A DNA stretch of 42,563 bases, from the NCBI GenBank assembly GCA_964573545.1, contig CAZNJQ010000004.1, positions 1 through 42,563 of the forward strand, read 5' to 3'. The stretch is from CAZNJQ01 sp964573545 (GTDB taxonomy: Bacteria; Patescibacteriota; Minisyncoccia; Phycocordibacterales; UBA2135). This document shows positions 28,832-37,627 of this stretch, piece by piece; the stretch's first letter is position 1, and the number at the start of each line of letters is the position of its first letter. A program made the position numbers and the translations under genes. The notes under the pieces are model-generated. The model searched no databases and was not told the origin of the DNA. It was given only the letters and a program-made list of their open reading frames with translations.

Positions 28832-29872
28832 TTATAATCCGAATATGCGGCTTCCACCGAAAGTGATAAACAGAGTTTCATAGGCTTCTTGCAGAAGTTT
28901 GCCTAAATTTTCGACGCGAAGTGAAAGTTTCGCAATTCCTTCCGATCCCTCCTCCTGTGTGAACGTGAGTTCCCGCTCCCCTCTTTGTTTTTCGAGCGGC
29001 GCATCGTTCATGAACCAATTGAACGTGAGATTGTTCCCGATCATATCTTCTGTTGAAAAGAAATACGGTTCTGCGCGGACAGTAATTTCTTTCTCCTCAA
29101 GCGTCGTACTGCCGCGGAGCCCGTGTTCGTAACGGATTCCCTCTGACGGTCGGCGTTCATAGAAAATTATTTCTGGCTCGACTGATGCAAGCGCTATTTC
29201 TCTGTACGCGCCCCACTCGGCGCCCGAGGTGACCGTGACGGCGACGGTTACCGCCTCTCCCGGATTCGGGCTTTCAATAACAATGCTTTGCTTTCCTCGT
29301 CCCGAGAACTGCCCGAGCGCCTGCCGGTCTTTCCCCCATGCGTATACAAGGCTTGCGGAATCAAGAGCGTTCGTCGGAGACGAGAAAAATTGGGGCATGG
29401 CCGTGATTTTAACGCTGCTTCCGGGCGTCGGAAGCGCCCTTCCTTTATAAAATGGCGGTGTGTATGTTTGCGCGCTCCAATATACATCGACATCCGCGGG
29501 ACGCACAGACGCTTCTTGTTCAAAGAGCTGTCCGTCTGCGGTCCGCACTGTTACGCGGACAGCGAGGCGGGTTCCCGGGTTGCCGGTTTCCGTCTCGAGC
29601 TTGACCGCGCCTTTGCCGCTTCGGACGCGCGTTCCGTTTATAAACCAAGCAATGTCTGCCGTATTCAGGTCAGACGCAAAACTTGAGAGAGAAAGTGTCA
29701 CAGCGTCGTTCGTCCGGGGATATGCCGGAGAAACCGCGATCGTGAGGGCGTTTTGCGCGACACCATCCTGTGCATATAGAAGTATCGGCACAAAAAGGAG
29801 TGATATGCCGCATAATGCGGCGAAGCACGCCTTCTGCAATTTTTCTCGGAGCGATTTCACGGATATATACAT
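28832..29872 (-). CDS. Exported protein with Ig-like beta domains
   Basis: 346 residues from the ATG at 29872; a GTG five codons earlier also keeps the frame open. The N-terminus is an export signal: basic KSLREKLQK, hydrophobic ACFAALCGISLLFVPILLYA, cleavage near AQDG. The mature part looks like three or four immunoglobulin or PKD-type domains: AVSPAYPRTNDAVTLSLSSF, DIAWFINGTRVRSGKGAVKL, LAVRVTVRTADGQLFEQEAS, AVTVAVTVTSGAEWGAYREI and LTFNWFMNDAPLEKQRGERE. No C-terminal membrane span is certain, though the end is hydrophobic (YETLFITFGGSRIFGL). An extended -10 TACAAT lies 5 nt before the ATG. The position between VirB4 and the pilin-like gene suggests an external part of the apparatus. Confidence 0.6.
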   Translation of the reverse strand: MYISVKSLREKLQKACFAALCGISLLFVPILLYAQDGVAQNALTIAVSPAYPRTNDAVTLSLSSFASDLNTADIAWFINGTRVRSGKGAVKLETETGNPGTRLAVRVTVRTADGQLFEQEASVRPADVDVYWSAQTYTPPFYKGRALPTPGSSVKITAMPQFFSSPTNALDSASLVYAWGKDRQALGQFSGRGKQSIVIESPNPGEAVTVAVTVTSGAEWGAYREIALASVEPEIIFYERRPSEGIRYEHGLRGSTTLEEKEITVRAEPYFFSTEDMIGNNLTFNWFMNDAPLEKQRGERELTFTQEEGSEGIAKLSLRVENLGKLLQEAYETLFITFGGSRIFGL

Positions 29873-29912
29873 ACTGTATTGTAGCACATTGGTTTTCCCT
29901 GCCGTATTGCGG

Positions 29913-31724
29913 TTATTGAAGCAGTTCTTGCTTCGCTTTTTTTATCGCAAGAAGTTCAGACGGGTCCGAGGTGATGATCTGGTCTTCTGTGTACGATGCA
30001 ATCGTCTTAATAGCAACATGTTTCAACCCCGCGAAGAAAATACCCTCTCCGACAGACGATTCAAGAAGGAGGAATTTTTCTTCTTCGGTCAAGTGGAACG
30101 TCTTTTGGACGAGATCAATCGCCGCCGGGGATTGTTTAAAGAGGATCTGGATGGATGAGTTCGTGAGCATGGCACCCCCATACGGAGATTTCAGGAAATC
30201 GTTAACGTCTTGGGTTATCGTCGCAAGACCCAAATAATATTTTCTGCCCCGCTTTGCAAGGCTGTAGAGGAATGATGCAGTGTCGTCGGACTTCATCATC
30301 CACCACGCCTCGTCGATAACGAGAAGCCGTTTCTTAAGAGTCCGCCGCACCGTCCCCCAGATAAAATGGGTAATGATATACATTGCGACCGTCTTAAGTT
30401 CGTCTTCCATGTCGCGCACGGAGAAAACCACGAATTTCTTGTTGATGTCGACGTTTGTCGGCCGATTAATGAAACCCGCCCAGGTGCCTTTTGTGTATTT
30501 AGAAAGCCGCTGAGAGAGGGATTCTCCGCCGGTCATGCCGGCAAGCACGAGTTCAAAATCAGACATAAGCGGCGGTTCTATGCTCGAAAAATCGCTGTCG
30601 AACGTAATGTCTTTAAGCGCATACGTTTCGGTGATCGCCCTATCCACAAGCGCGTCTTCTTCGGGGGTGAGGCCTCCGAACATGACGCGGAAAAGCCCGA
30701 CAAGGTTCACGATGTGTGAACGCAGGACATCCGCCGGCGCCTCGTCCTCGGGAACGGGCGGGAGGTCGAACGGGTTGATGTGATGTTCCGACGAGAGTGA
30801 GATATTGAAATATCTGCCGCCGGTCGCCTCGGCGAGATATTCGTATTCGCGCTCCGGGTCGATCGCGATGACGTCGACATCGAACATAAGCGAGCGCAAG
30901 ATCTCAAGCTTTGTCGCGTATGATTTTCCGGCACCGGAAGTGGCGAATATGACGGAATTGTAATTGGGCATCGAAAAGCGATCGAATAAGATGAGACTTG
31001 AATTGTGGCGATTGACGCCGTAGAGGATGCCGCGATCGGACGTGAGGTCGAATGAGATAAACGGGAAAAACGAAGAAAGCGGAGACGAGTTCAATTTTGA
31101 ATGGACCTGCAGTCTGTCATCGGCGATCGGAAGGACGCTCTTGTACCCGTCTTCTTGCTGAAAGAGCGCGGGACGGAGGTATACCAATTTCGATTCAAGG
31201 ATCGATTTGATCTCCGATTCCAGTTTATCGAGCTCATGCTCATCTTTTGCATAGAGCGTTATGTAGAGACCCACGTTAAAGAGCTTTTCTCGCGCTTGTT
31301 GGAGCTTGTCTCGAAGCGCCTCGAGGTCTTGATACGCGATATCGAGTATCGGGTCTCGCACGAGTCCTTTTTCTTCGCGCATCGAGATTTGGCTTTGCAC
31401 CTCGGCTACCTTTTTCTGGAATTGGCGCATGACTTGCGCGGTATCGATCGGATGCACTACGATCGAAATGTCGAAAATTTTGTCGAGGTTAATGATCGGC
31501 GAAAGCCAGTTCTCCGAAAGATAGCGCGGATATGATATCGCGAAGAATGTCCGGGCGATTTTTTCTCCCAAATGAAGCTCGTTCGGCGTTATTTTAAGCG
31601 CTGCCGGCGCGATGACGTCCCGAAGTTCCAGGATGCCCGCTTCATAAATTTCTCGCGGCAAAATCGGCGAGAGCGGCGTCTCTTCCTTTTTTCTTTTTCC
31701 TAAAAGTGTTTGTAAAAAATTCAT
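29913..31724 (-). CDS. VirB4/TraC-type secretion ATPase
   Basis: 603 residues. VirB4 ATPases energise pilus assembly and transfer at the base of type IV secretion systems. The C-terminal RecA-like domain has Walker A FATSGAGKSYATKLEILRS (about 258-276), VDVIAIDPEREYEYLAEATG, HHINPFDLPPVPED, Walker B RLLVIDEAWWMMKSDD (about 465-480) and the late TITQDVNDFL and NSSIQILFKQSP motifs. The N-terminal 230 residues (FFAISYPRYLSENWLSPIIN, IVVHPIDTAQVM, helical coiled stretch) match the CagE/VirB4 N-terminal region. No membrane span is evident. A separate upstream gene (31744) carries what looks like the first part of a TraC-like protein, so the classical VirB4 seems split. TACACT lies 6 nt before the ATG. 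Confidence 0.9.
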   Translation of the reverse strand: MNFLQTLLGKRKKEETPLSPILPREIYEAGILELRDVIAPAALKITPNELHLGEKIARTFFAISYPRYLSENWLSPIINLDKIFDISIVVHPIDTAQVMRQFQKKVAEVQSQISMREEKGLVRDPILDIAYQDLEALRDKLQQAREKLFNVGLYITLYAKDEHELDKLESEIKSILESKLVYLRPALFQQEDGYKSVLPIADDRLQVHSKLNSSPLSSFFPFISFDLTSDRGILYGVNRHNSSLILFDRFSMPNYNSVIFATSGAGKSYATKLEILRSLMFDVDVIAIDPEREYEYLAEATGGRYFNISLSSEHHINPFDLPPVPEDEAPADVLRSHIVNLVGLFRVMFGGLTPEEDALVDRAITETYALKDITFDSDFSSIEPPLMSDFELVLAGMTGGESLSQRLSKYTKGTWAGFINRPTNVDINKKFVVFSVRDMEDELKTVAMYIITHFIWGTVRRTLKKRLLVIDEAWWMMKSDDTASFLYSLAKRGRKYYLGLATITQDVNDFLKSPYGGAMLTNSSIQILFKQSPAAIDLVQKTFHLTEEEKFLLLESSVGEGIFFAGLKHVAIKTIASYTEDQIITSDPSELLAIKKAKQELLQ

Positions 31725-31743
31725 ATATGCAGTGTATGCTCCG

Positions 31744-32388
31744 TTAATTCCTTCCCGGCGCCAGGGGTTTTTGTTGTTCGCCGGGATTAAAAATCTTGAA
31801 ATAGAGTTCTATGAGCTCATCAGTCCCCAGTGCTGCGATACGGACTCCCGTGCGCGCAAGCCCTTGCTCGACGACGGAGACTCGCTGCTCAAGCTGCGTG
31901 CGCATTTCCTCGAACGATTCTGCTTCCTCCGCTTTTTCCTCCTCCCGCTTTTTTGATTTTTTGGGTATAAGGCCGGCGAGTACGCCGCCCTTTTTTCCGA
32001 GGATCGGTCGCGCATACGGGACAACGACGAAAAACGTTTTTGTCATGATGTTCACGTTTTCCGTGAATTTTTTTATGAACTCGACGTATTCCGCAACCTG
32101 GATTTTCATGAGATCGGATGTTTGTTCCGTGCGTCGCTTTTCGAGAAGCGCGATATACGGCCGTATGTCGAGCTCCCGGGATTCGATGAAAAATTGAACC
32201 GAGAAATCCAAAGAGTTCAGGAAGCTCTGAAATTGCAATATGATAGCTTCCTGTTCGTCTCCCGATTTAAGGGCGAAATTGAGCGAGGATGCCATGAGTA
32301 CCATGCGCAAAGAACCATCGTGGAGGACCACGACCCCGTCGCGTATTTCTTTGATCGGAACGAATTGTTGTGATGATTGGCCGGGCAT
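31744..32388 (-). CDS. TraC/VirB4 N-terminal-like protein of the secretion cluster
   Basis: About 214 residues from MPGQSSQQFVPIKEIRDGVV. I start at 32388, four bases after the preceding stop, although an in-frame ATG exists 30 codons earlier inside the upstream gene. The segment VPIKEIRDGVVVLHDGSLRM, the repeated strands (ALKSGDEQEAIILQFQSFLN, LDFSVQFFIESRELDIRPYI) and FFVVVPYA resemble the N-terminal domain that TraC and VirB4 proteins use to sit at the membrane base. A charged coiled stretch (KKSKKREEEKAEEAESFEEM) and VEQGLARTGVRIAALGTDEL follow. No ATPase motif is present. The ATPase is the next gene, 19 nt downstream, so the two probably form one functional unit. Confidence 0.68.
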   Translation of the reverse strand: MPGQSSQQFVPIKEIRDGVVVLHDGSLRMVLMASSLNFALKSGDEQEAIILQFQSFLNSLDFSVQFFIESRELDIRPYIALLEKRRTEQTSDLMKIQVAEYVEFIKKFTENVNIMTKTFFVVVPYARPILGKKGGVLAGLIPKKSKKREEEKAEEAESFEEMRTQLEQRVSVVEQGLARTGVRIAALGTDELIELYFKIFNPGEQQKPLAPGRN

Positions 32389-32392
32389 GTGT

Positions 32393-32860
32393 TTAAAGTT
32401 TAAGGTCGCTACTTTGTGTGTTAAGCGCGCGCGCTTTCTGTTCCCGTTTTTCCCCTGCATAAATACTCTCCTGGACATCGAGGCTCCATGCGATATCTTT
32501 CAATTTTCCTTCGGTCAATTTGGGAACGGCTCCCAATTCCTCGGTCCGGAACGCCGCCTCCCGAGCTTCTTTCTCCAGACGTTCTTCTTTTCTCCATAGG
32601 TAAAGTTTACCTTTCAGAAGATAATTGAACGCGGATTCCAGAATATTGACGAACGGACGATCATTTATTTTATAAAACGCAAGCGCGAGAGAAAATCCCA
32701 TGATGGGTGCGATAAGAAGCAGCGCGAAAAAAAGCGGCAGTGCGCGAAATATAATGAATGACACTCCGGCTCCACCCACAATGTACACAAATTGCTTGAA
32801 TGTGAGCGGCCCGAAGATCTTGTCTTCAACTTCTATGAATTGTGGCACTTGGAAGCGCAT
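32393..32860 (-). CDS. PrgI-family inner-membrane protein
   Basis: About 155 residues starting MRFQVPQFIEVEDKIFGPLT. The PxFIExExKIxGPLT-FKQF opening followed by two close hydrophobic segments (FVYIVGGAGVSFIIFRAL and LFFALLLIAPIMGFSLALAF, about 26-65) is the signature of PrgI/TcpE-like proteins that accompany VirB4 in Gram-positive and CPR secretion loci. After the spans come KINDRPFVNILESAFNYLLK and KLYLWRKEER, then a charged tail of about 60 residues. The 10 codons upstream (MFRPYFIVLY) also lack a stop, but I prefer the methionine at 32860, where family similarity starts. The TraC-like gene follows after 4 nt. Confidence 0.78.
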   Translation of the reverse strand: MRFQVPQFIEVEDKIFGPLTFKQFVYIVGGAGVSFIIFRALPLFFALLLIAPIMGFSLALAFYKINDRPFVNILESAFNYLLKGKLYLWRKEERLEKEAREAAFRTEELGAVPKLTEGKLKDIAWSLDVQESIYAGEKREQKARALNTQSSDLKL

Positions 32861-32911
32861 GTATAAAACGATGAAGTATGGACGGAACACGCCGCAGTTC
32901 CCTGCTAAGCG

Positions 32912-33829
32912 CTAATCAACGGGCTCACGGTACGGATCGGTGCTCCCGTAGTTTTGTGGGGCGGCTGCCGGCTCAGTTCCCGCCGTATGGACGCGCTCTT
33001 CATTCTGCATCCGGAACGGGGCGCTTAATTTTTCCTCGACGATTCCGCGTGTACGCTCCCCCTCCGCTCTCTTTTGCGGAAATGCATGGAGTGGGGGGCG
33101 TGGCGTCTCCGGTGCTGCAGCTTTCCCGGGCATGGACGGGAATATCATGGGAGCCTCAAACGCCGCTTTTGTTTCGGGCTTTGCGGCAGGAGGACTTTCT
33201 TTCGGCGGGACAACGCTCGTCTTTAAGGCAGGCATTCCGGCTATCGGCGGTGCAGCCTCCGGTTCCTTGACAGGAAGATTCTCCGGAGCTTTGGCGACGA
33301 GCTCTTTGGGTGTTACCGGCATGAGCGGATAAATAACTTTTTGTGTCGCCCCCGCTACGGCTTCTTGCGCCGGCGCTATCGGTTCTTTTGCCTTGAGGGT
33401 GCGGAAGAATTCCTGGCGTTCAGGTTTTTTCTCGGCGAGAGGCGTGAGGGCGGTCGGCACGCTTTCCTGCGGCTTCACGCTCGCCTTCTCCGGTCCGCGG
33501 ATTTCTTCCGGTATGTTGTGTATTTTCTTTAAAGATTCGCGCACTTGCCGGAAGATTTCCTTATTGATGTCTTCGGCAATACCGCGGGCCTCGGACGCAG
33601 AGACCTGCGCTTCCCGCTCGAGGTTTTGTATGTAATCTCTCGGATGTTCAAGCCCCAACATAACAAGCATTGTCTCATTCTCAAGCGCTCCCGCCTGGTC
33701 TACATGGAGCCGGTGTTTCTCGGCAACGCTCCGGAGTTTATTCCTGAGATCGACAGATGTAATCGCGGTCCGCACGTCTTCCGGGAGACGCTCAAATTGG
33801 TCTTTTAAAATTTCTCGTGCTTCATCCAT
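32912..33829 (-). CDS. Proline-rich cytoplasmic protein of the secretion cluster
   Basis: 305 residues with no signal peptide or span. The first 110 residues are helical: ILKDQFERLPEDVRTAITSV, LRNKLRSVAEKHRLHVDQAG, MLVMLGLEHPRDYIQNLERE and INKEIFRQVRESLKKIHNIP. The rest (about 115-305) is a low-complexity tail very rich in Pro, Ala, Glu and Lys, with repeated PP, KP and AP pairs and the C-terminal STDPYREPVD. I know of no function. Proteins of this plan (helical head, long Pro-rich tail) are common beside TrbL-like genes in Parcubacteria. It starts 3 nt after the TrbL-like stop, so it is translationally linked to that gene and might be its cytoplasmic partner. Confidence 0.6.
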   Translation of the reverse strand: MDEAREILKDQFERLPEDVRTAITSVDLRNKLRSVAEKHRLHVDQAGALENETMLVMLGLEHPRDYIQNLEREAQVSASEARGIAEDINKEIFRQVRESLKKIHNIPEEIRGPEKASVKPQESVPTALTPLAEKKPERQEFFRTLKAKEPIAPAQEAVAGATQKVIYPLMPVTPKELVAKAPENLPVKEPEAAPPIAGMPALKTSVVPPKESPPAAKPETKAAFEAPMIFPSMPGKAAAPETPRPPLHAFPQKRAEGERTRGIVEEKLSAPFRMQNEERVHTAGTEPAAAPQNYGSTDPYREPVD

Positions 33830-33832
33830 ATT

Positions 33833-35401
33833 TTATTTTTCTTTTTTTTCTTCGAGTTTTCTGAGAGCTTCTAGCAGTTTTTCTTCTGTGGTCTCTTTGA
33901 ACGTTTTCCGTATCTTTTCAGCGGCGGTCTTCTTTGCCTCGGCAGTCATAAGCGGCCCGCGACCGGATTCCTCCAAAATCTTCGCATACTGTTCCTGTCG
34001 CACTTGTGCCACATCGGGTGGTGCGCCCTTACCCAAAAGCTTGGCTATTCCCATCCTTGTTTTAATTTGCTGTTCTTGGATTTTCTCAAAACCTCCGCCT
34101 CCTGCCGCGGGTCCGAATTCCGTGCCGACCTTGCCTGCCGCAATCCCTGCAAGTTTCATGCCGCGGGCATCAAAGCTTGCACGGGACATAATGTCGGTGC
34201 CGCGGAGCGCCTGCCGCGCAGCAAATCCGCCAAGCCCCGTCTGTGACGCCATACCTTGGAATTTCTGCGAACGGGAAAGTGCCGCAAAGCCTCGCCCAAG
34301 AGTTCTTCGTCCCAAGATTCCCATACCCCCCATTGCGAGCCCCAGCGCTTTCCCGGCGTATTTGGTTCCAAGCGACGCAGTTTCGCCGCCGAGTTTTTTC
34401 GCGACAACAAGCGCCCCGTTTATAAGGAACAGGACTATGAAATACGTAATAAATACGGAGAGGAAAGAAAAATCAGTTGTTGTCGTTCCGGTTGCGGGCG
34501 CAAGGCCGGTCACGACGGCGCCCCAGTTTCCTCCGCCGAGATTTCCTTCGGTAATGAGTTTTGCCACCATAAATATCATAAGGAGATAAATGGGAGCGAA
34601 GAATGACTGATGAAGGAGGTAATTCCACCATGTTTTCCAGTGCGCTTCCGTTTGCGGCAGTATCCATGCGACGAGCGCAAGCGGCGAGAGGAACATGAGG
34701 ATGACAAGGGCTACGGTCCGTATGATGAACATGATTCCCACGGCAAGGAACGAGAACCCCGCGAGTAAGAGGACGATCGAACCGACGATATATCCCAGCG
34801 CCGCCTGCGCATTTCCCATCCCCGACAGCTGTTCGGGGGTGAATATGCTTTCGAGATGGAGGCCTTTTCGGAATATTTCTCCTATCTCAAGCGTGCCGTT
34901 CGCGGTGATCGCGTTGTAGAAAAGGACCGATAAGATATTTGCCGCATCAATGACTATCTGCGTAAAAAATAAGCTGAAGTTTATAATGAGCGCGATAATG
35001 ATGAGATTTACGAGCGTTTTTTTATGGTCGCCAAGCTGGAGAATCGTCGAAATTGCGATATACAGGAGGATAAAAATGAACGTCATGTTCGCGAGGTCGC
35101 GGATGATGCTCCACGCTGCTTTAACGGAGGGGAGCGCCCAGTTTGTCGTGTTCAGGGAATATGCAATGCTTGCATCGAGAACCCATCCGGTTACAAGCAC
35201 GAACAGGCCCGAGAGCCAGAAGATAAATTCACCGATCCATTTTACGATGTTGCCGAATGTCGCGTCTGCAGCCCATCCCCAGAATCCGGCGTGGATAAAT
35301 TCAAGCGGCGTAAAGAAACCCAGAGCCAAAACTGCTGAAAGCAAGAGGGCGCTCCGCGTGCTCCGGCCGTATTTATTTTTGTTGTCGCGTAAGAATTGCA
35401 T
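33833..35401 (-). CDS. TrbL/VirB6-like polytopic membrane protein
   Basis: 522 residues. A basic N-terminus and a signal-like helix (ALLLSAVLALGFFTPLEFIH) are followed by about seven spans up to residue 330: IGEFIFWLSGLFVLVTGWVL, MTFIFILLYIAISTILQL, LVNLIIIALIINFSLFFTQI, ALGYIVGSIVLLLAGFSFLA, RTVALVILMFLSPLALVAWI, FFAPIYLLMIFMVAKLI and FITYFIVLFLINGALVVA. The cytoplasmic tail (about 340-522) is Gly/Ala-rich (GGMGILGRRTLGRGFAALSR) and then strongly charged (KIRKTFKETTEEKLLEALRK). Layout and neighbours (PrgI, VirB4) identify it as the TrbL/VirB6-type channel component rather than a transporter. Translation runs directly into the Pro-rich gene. Confidence 0.75.
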   Translation of the reverse strand: MQFLRDNKNKYGRSTRSALLLSAVLALGFFTPLEFIHAGFWGWAADATFGNIVKWIGEFIFWLSGLFVLVTGWVLDASIAYSLNTTNWALPSVKAAWSIIRDLANMTFIFILLYIAISTILQLGDHKKTLVNLIIIALIINFSLFFTQIVIDAANILSVLFYNAITANGTLEIGEIFRKGLHLESIFTPEQLSGMGNAQAALGYIVGSIVLLLAGFSFLAVGIMFIIRTVALVILMFLSPLALVAWILPQTEAHWKTWWNYLLHQSFFAPIYLLMIFMVAKLITEGNLGGGNWGAVVTGLAPATGTTTTDFSFLSVFITYFIVLFLINGALVVAKKLGGETASLGTKYAGKALGLAMGGMGILGRRTLGRGFAALSRSQKFQGMASQTGLGGFAARQALRGTDIMSRASFDARGMKLAGIAAGKVGTEFGPAAGGGGFEKIQEQQIKTRMGIAKLLGKGAPPDVAQVRQEQYAKILEESGRGPLMTAEAKKTAAEKIRKTFKETTEEKLLEALRKLEEKKEK

Positions 35402-35418
35402 GGGTAGTCCTGTGGTCG

Positions 35419-37602
35419 CTAGAACACGAACGTTGAAAGCTCGGCTTTAATTTTTTCTATGATCGCACTTTCTTTGCCGAAGCGCGAAGAGACTTCTCCC
35501 GCGGTAGCGATAGCGAAATCATCCAGGATTTTCGATTCCTCATTTACTTTTTCAAGCGCCGCTTTTCCGTGCGTTTGCTTCGAAAGGCTTACGTATTCGT
35601 TCGAGATGCGCATGAGGTCGTTGGGAGTTCTCGCGTTACTCAACTTCGCGCCGAGCGCACGGATTTCCTCCAAGAGCCGTTTCGAGAAAACGATGTCTCC
35701 CGCGAGCAATTTTTGCGCCGGTATGATCACTTGGTTCACCGTGGTTGTCGCATAATTCTTGTTGTCCTGGACTGCTGCGGCAAGCTCTGCGCTTCCTGTA
35801 ACACGCGATTGTAAGGTTCCGGTGAAGCTGTAGACGCGCTCCGGAAGAAGCGTCTCGAGAGATTTTTTCACCTGGTCAAGGCGGACTAAGGAACCGCTTT
35901 TCTTGGAAAGGTATTCGGATTCATCCGCGAAAAGGCCGGTTAGGGTTTCGTGGAGTCCGGACCTCGTCCGGTCTATCGCCGCCGCATCGGCAACGGGAGA
36001 TGCAATCGGCAGGATTGCCTGGCCGGAGAAACTTCGCAGCCCCGTCGGTCTTCCGCCGAGAATTTGCGATATCATGCCGCTTAAGAGAATACTTGTGACT
36101 TCCTGGAGCTCGTCGTCTGATTCGAGCTGTCTGATGATACTCGAGAATACCGCCGCTTGCTGGTTTTCTATGAAAGAGCCGGGCGTGACGACTTCCGAAT
36201 AGAGACAGTTCCCGACGGGGTCCTTGATAAGGCACACCTTGGCAGATTTGTAGCCTCTCCCCCATGCGAGTTCCTGTGATTCCCGAAGCTCTGCTTCCCG
36301 CTGTCTGCGTTGTAGTTCCTGCGATGAGAGCACGTACTGCCCATAAGGATTATTTTGCGATTCGAACATCTTCAACCACGTACCCCACCCACTGTCGGAG
36401 CGGTTTAAAAATCCCCCGAGTTCATTTTGGTTTACGGTAGGGCGTATGCCGTTTCTGTAATTCGTTGATTCGGAGAGCGCCAGCGAACGGACGATGTTTC
36501 TGTTTACGCCGAGGCCCTGCATTTCGACGAGGAATTTTTGCGTGACGCCGCGCTCGACATTTTGGAAGTGTCCTGTTGAGTTTGTCACGTAATAGGGGTT
36601 CCCATTGTCTCCCGAATTGACGAAATTGAGCACGTTCGCCAAAATCCCACGGAGGGTCGTTTTTGACACAAGGGAGGCAACCGGGTCGAGGCCGTACTCT
36701 TTGGTAACCTGTTTTTGTTGGAGTGATATCTGAACGAAGTCTTTGGTGGGAACATATGAACCTCCTCCACCTCCACCGAAAAGTCCGGTAATGCCGCCGA
36801 TGGCGTCGCCGACGCCGCCGGGAAGCGCACCTCCAAGTCCGTCGCTTAAGGTATCGCCGAATCCTTCTCCCAGGACATTATCGAACCCCAGGTCGCCAAA
36901 AATATCTCCGACGGCGCTGCTCATCTCATTTGAGAGCGCACTGGTTTCACCCGATGAGCCGGTAAGTATCGAGCCAGTGCCGTCGTCAAAAACCCCCGCA
37001 TACAGGCCATAGTCGCTTGCCTCCTCTGGCAATGCGCTAATGACGCGGGAACTTTCTGATGTCACGTCCGATGCGCTGTCGAAAATACCTCCGTAGAGAT
37101 CATATGAATCGCTGGCATTCGCTATTTGTTGCGTCTGAGAAATTTCAGATACACCTCCCGTATCTTCAAAAATGCCGCCGTAGAGATCATACGGATCGTT
37201 CGGGTTCGTCCCAGTTTGAGAAACACCGCTTGTCGGAAGGCCCGCAGATATGCTCGTGGCGTCTTGTACGGCGCCCTGGATTGGCTGGGCGTCAGGATTA
37301 TTCCACGGGATTGCATCCGGATTATTCCATGGGACCGTCTGTGTTTGTACCGGCTCCGGTGCAGATGGGCCGCCGAATCCGAACAAGTCTTTTACAAAAT
37401 CTATGACGCCGCCAAAAATATTCGTTATCGAATCAAAAAATCCCGGCGAGGTGGGCTCGCTTGAGAATGTCTCTACCCCAAACGATGTTGTTGCGCTCTG
37501 AGAGAGCGCCGTATGGGAAGGATAGGCAAACACAAAAAGAATGGCGAGGAGCGGGATGGCCGCAGAGCATCGCAATATGTTTTTGTTTGTCTTTGTTTGC
37601 AT
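35419..37602 (-). CDS. Large exported protein with three DLYGGIF repeats
   Basis: About 727 residues from MQTKTNKNILRCSAAIPLLA; the frame is open 18 codons further upstream. The signal peptide ends near residue 35. Residues 91-105 contain a doubled PWNNPDA. Three repeats, each centred on a YxLYxGxFD core, lie near 136-147 (DPYDLYGGIFED), 165-176 (DSYDLYGGIFDS) and 196-207 (SDYGLYAGVFDD), spaced about 30 residues. A Gly/Asp-rich region follows (about 230-290, ending in GGGGGGS). The C-terminal 430 residues are ordered: TLRGILANVLNFVNSGDNGN, a CLIKDPVGNCLYSEV loop with two Cys, and long helices to the end. I do not recognise the C-terminal domain, though its helical style resembles conjugation-associated secreted proteins. 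It is the second gene of the cluster and a candidate surface or pilus-tip protein. Confidence 0.62.
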   Translation of the reverse strand: MQTKTNKNILRCSAAIPLLAILFVFAYPSHTALSQSATTSFGVETFSSEPTSPGFFDSITNIFGGVIDFVKDLFGFGGPSAPEPVQTQTVPWNNPDAIPWNNPDAQPIQGAVQDATSISAGLPTSGVSQTGTNPNDPYDLYGGIFEDTGGVSEISQTQQIANASDSYDLYGGIFDSASDVTSESSRVISALPEEASDYGLYAGVFDDGTGSILTGSSGETSALSNEMSSAVGDIFGDLGFDNVLGEGFGDTLSDGLGGALPGGVGDAIGGITGLFGGGGGGSYVPTKDFVQISLQQKQVTKEYGLDPVASLVSKTTLRGILANVLNFVNSGDNGNPYYVTNSTGHFQNVERGVTQKFLVEMQGLGVNRNIVRSLALSESTNYRNGIRPTVNQNELGGFLNRSDSGWGTWLKMFESQNNPYGQYVLSSQELQRRQREAELRESQELAWGRGYKSAKVCLIKDPVGNCLYSEVVTPGSFIENQQAAVFSSIIRQLESDDELQEVTSILLSGMISQILGGRPTGLRSFSGQAILPIASPVADAAAIDRTRSGLHETLTGLFADESEYLSKKSGSLVRLDQVKKSLETLLPERVYSFTGTLQSRVTGSAELAAAVQDNKNYATTTVNQVIIPAQKLLAGDIVFSKRLLEEIRALGAKLSNARTPNDLMRISNEYVSLSKQTHGKAALEKVNEESKILDDFAIATAGEVSSRFGKESAIIEKIKAELSTFVF

Positions 37603-37627
37603 GTTTTTGGGATATACTCGGACGCGC

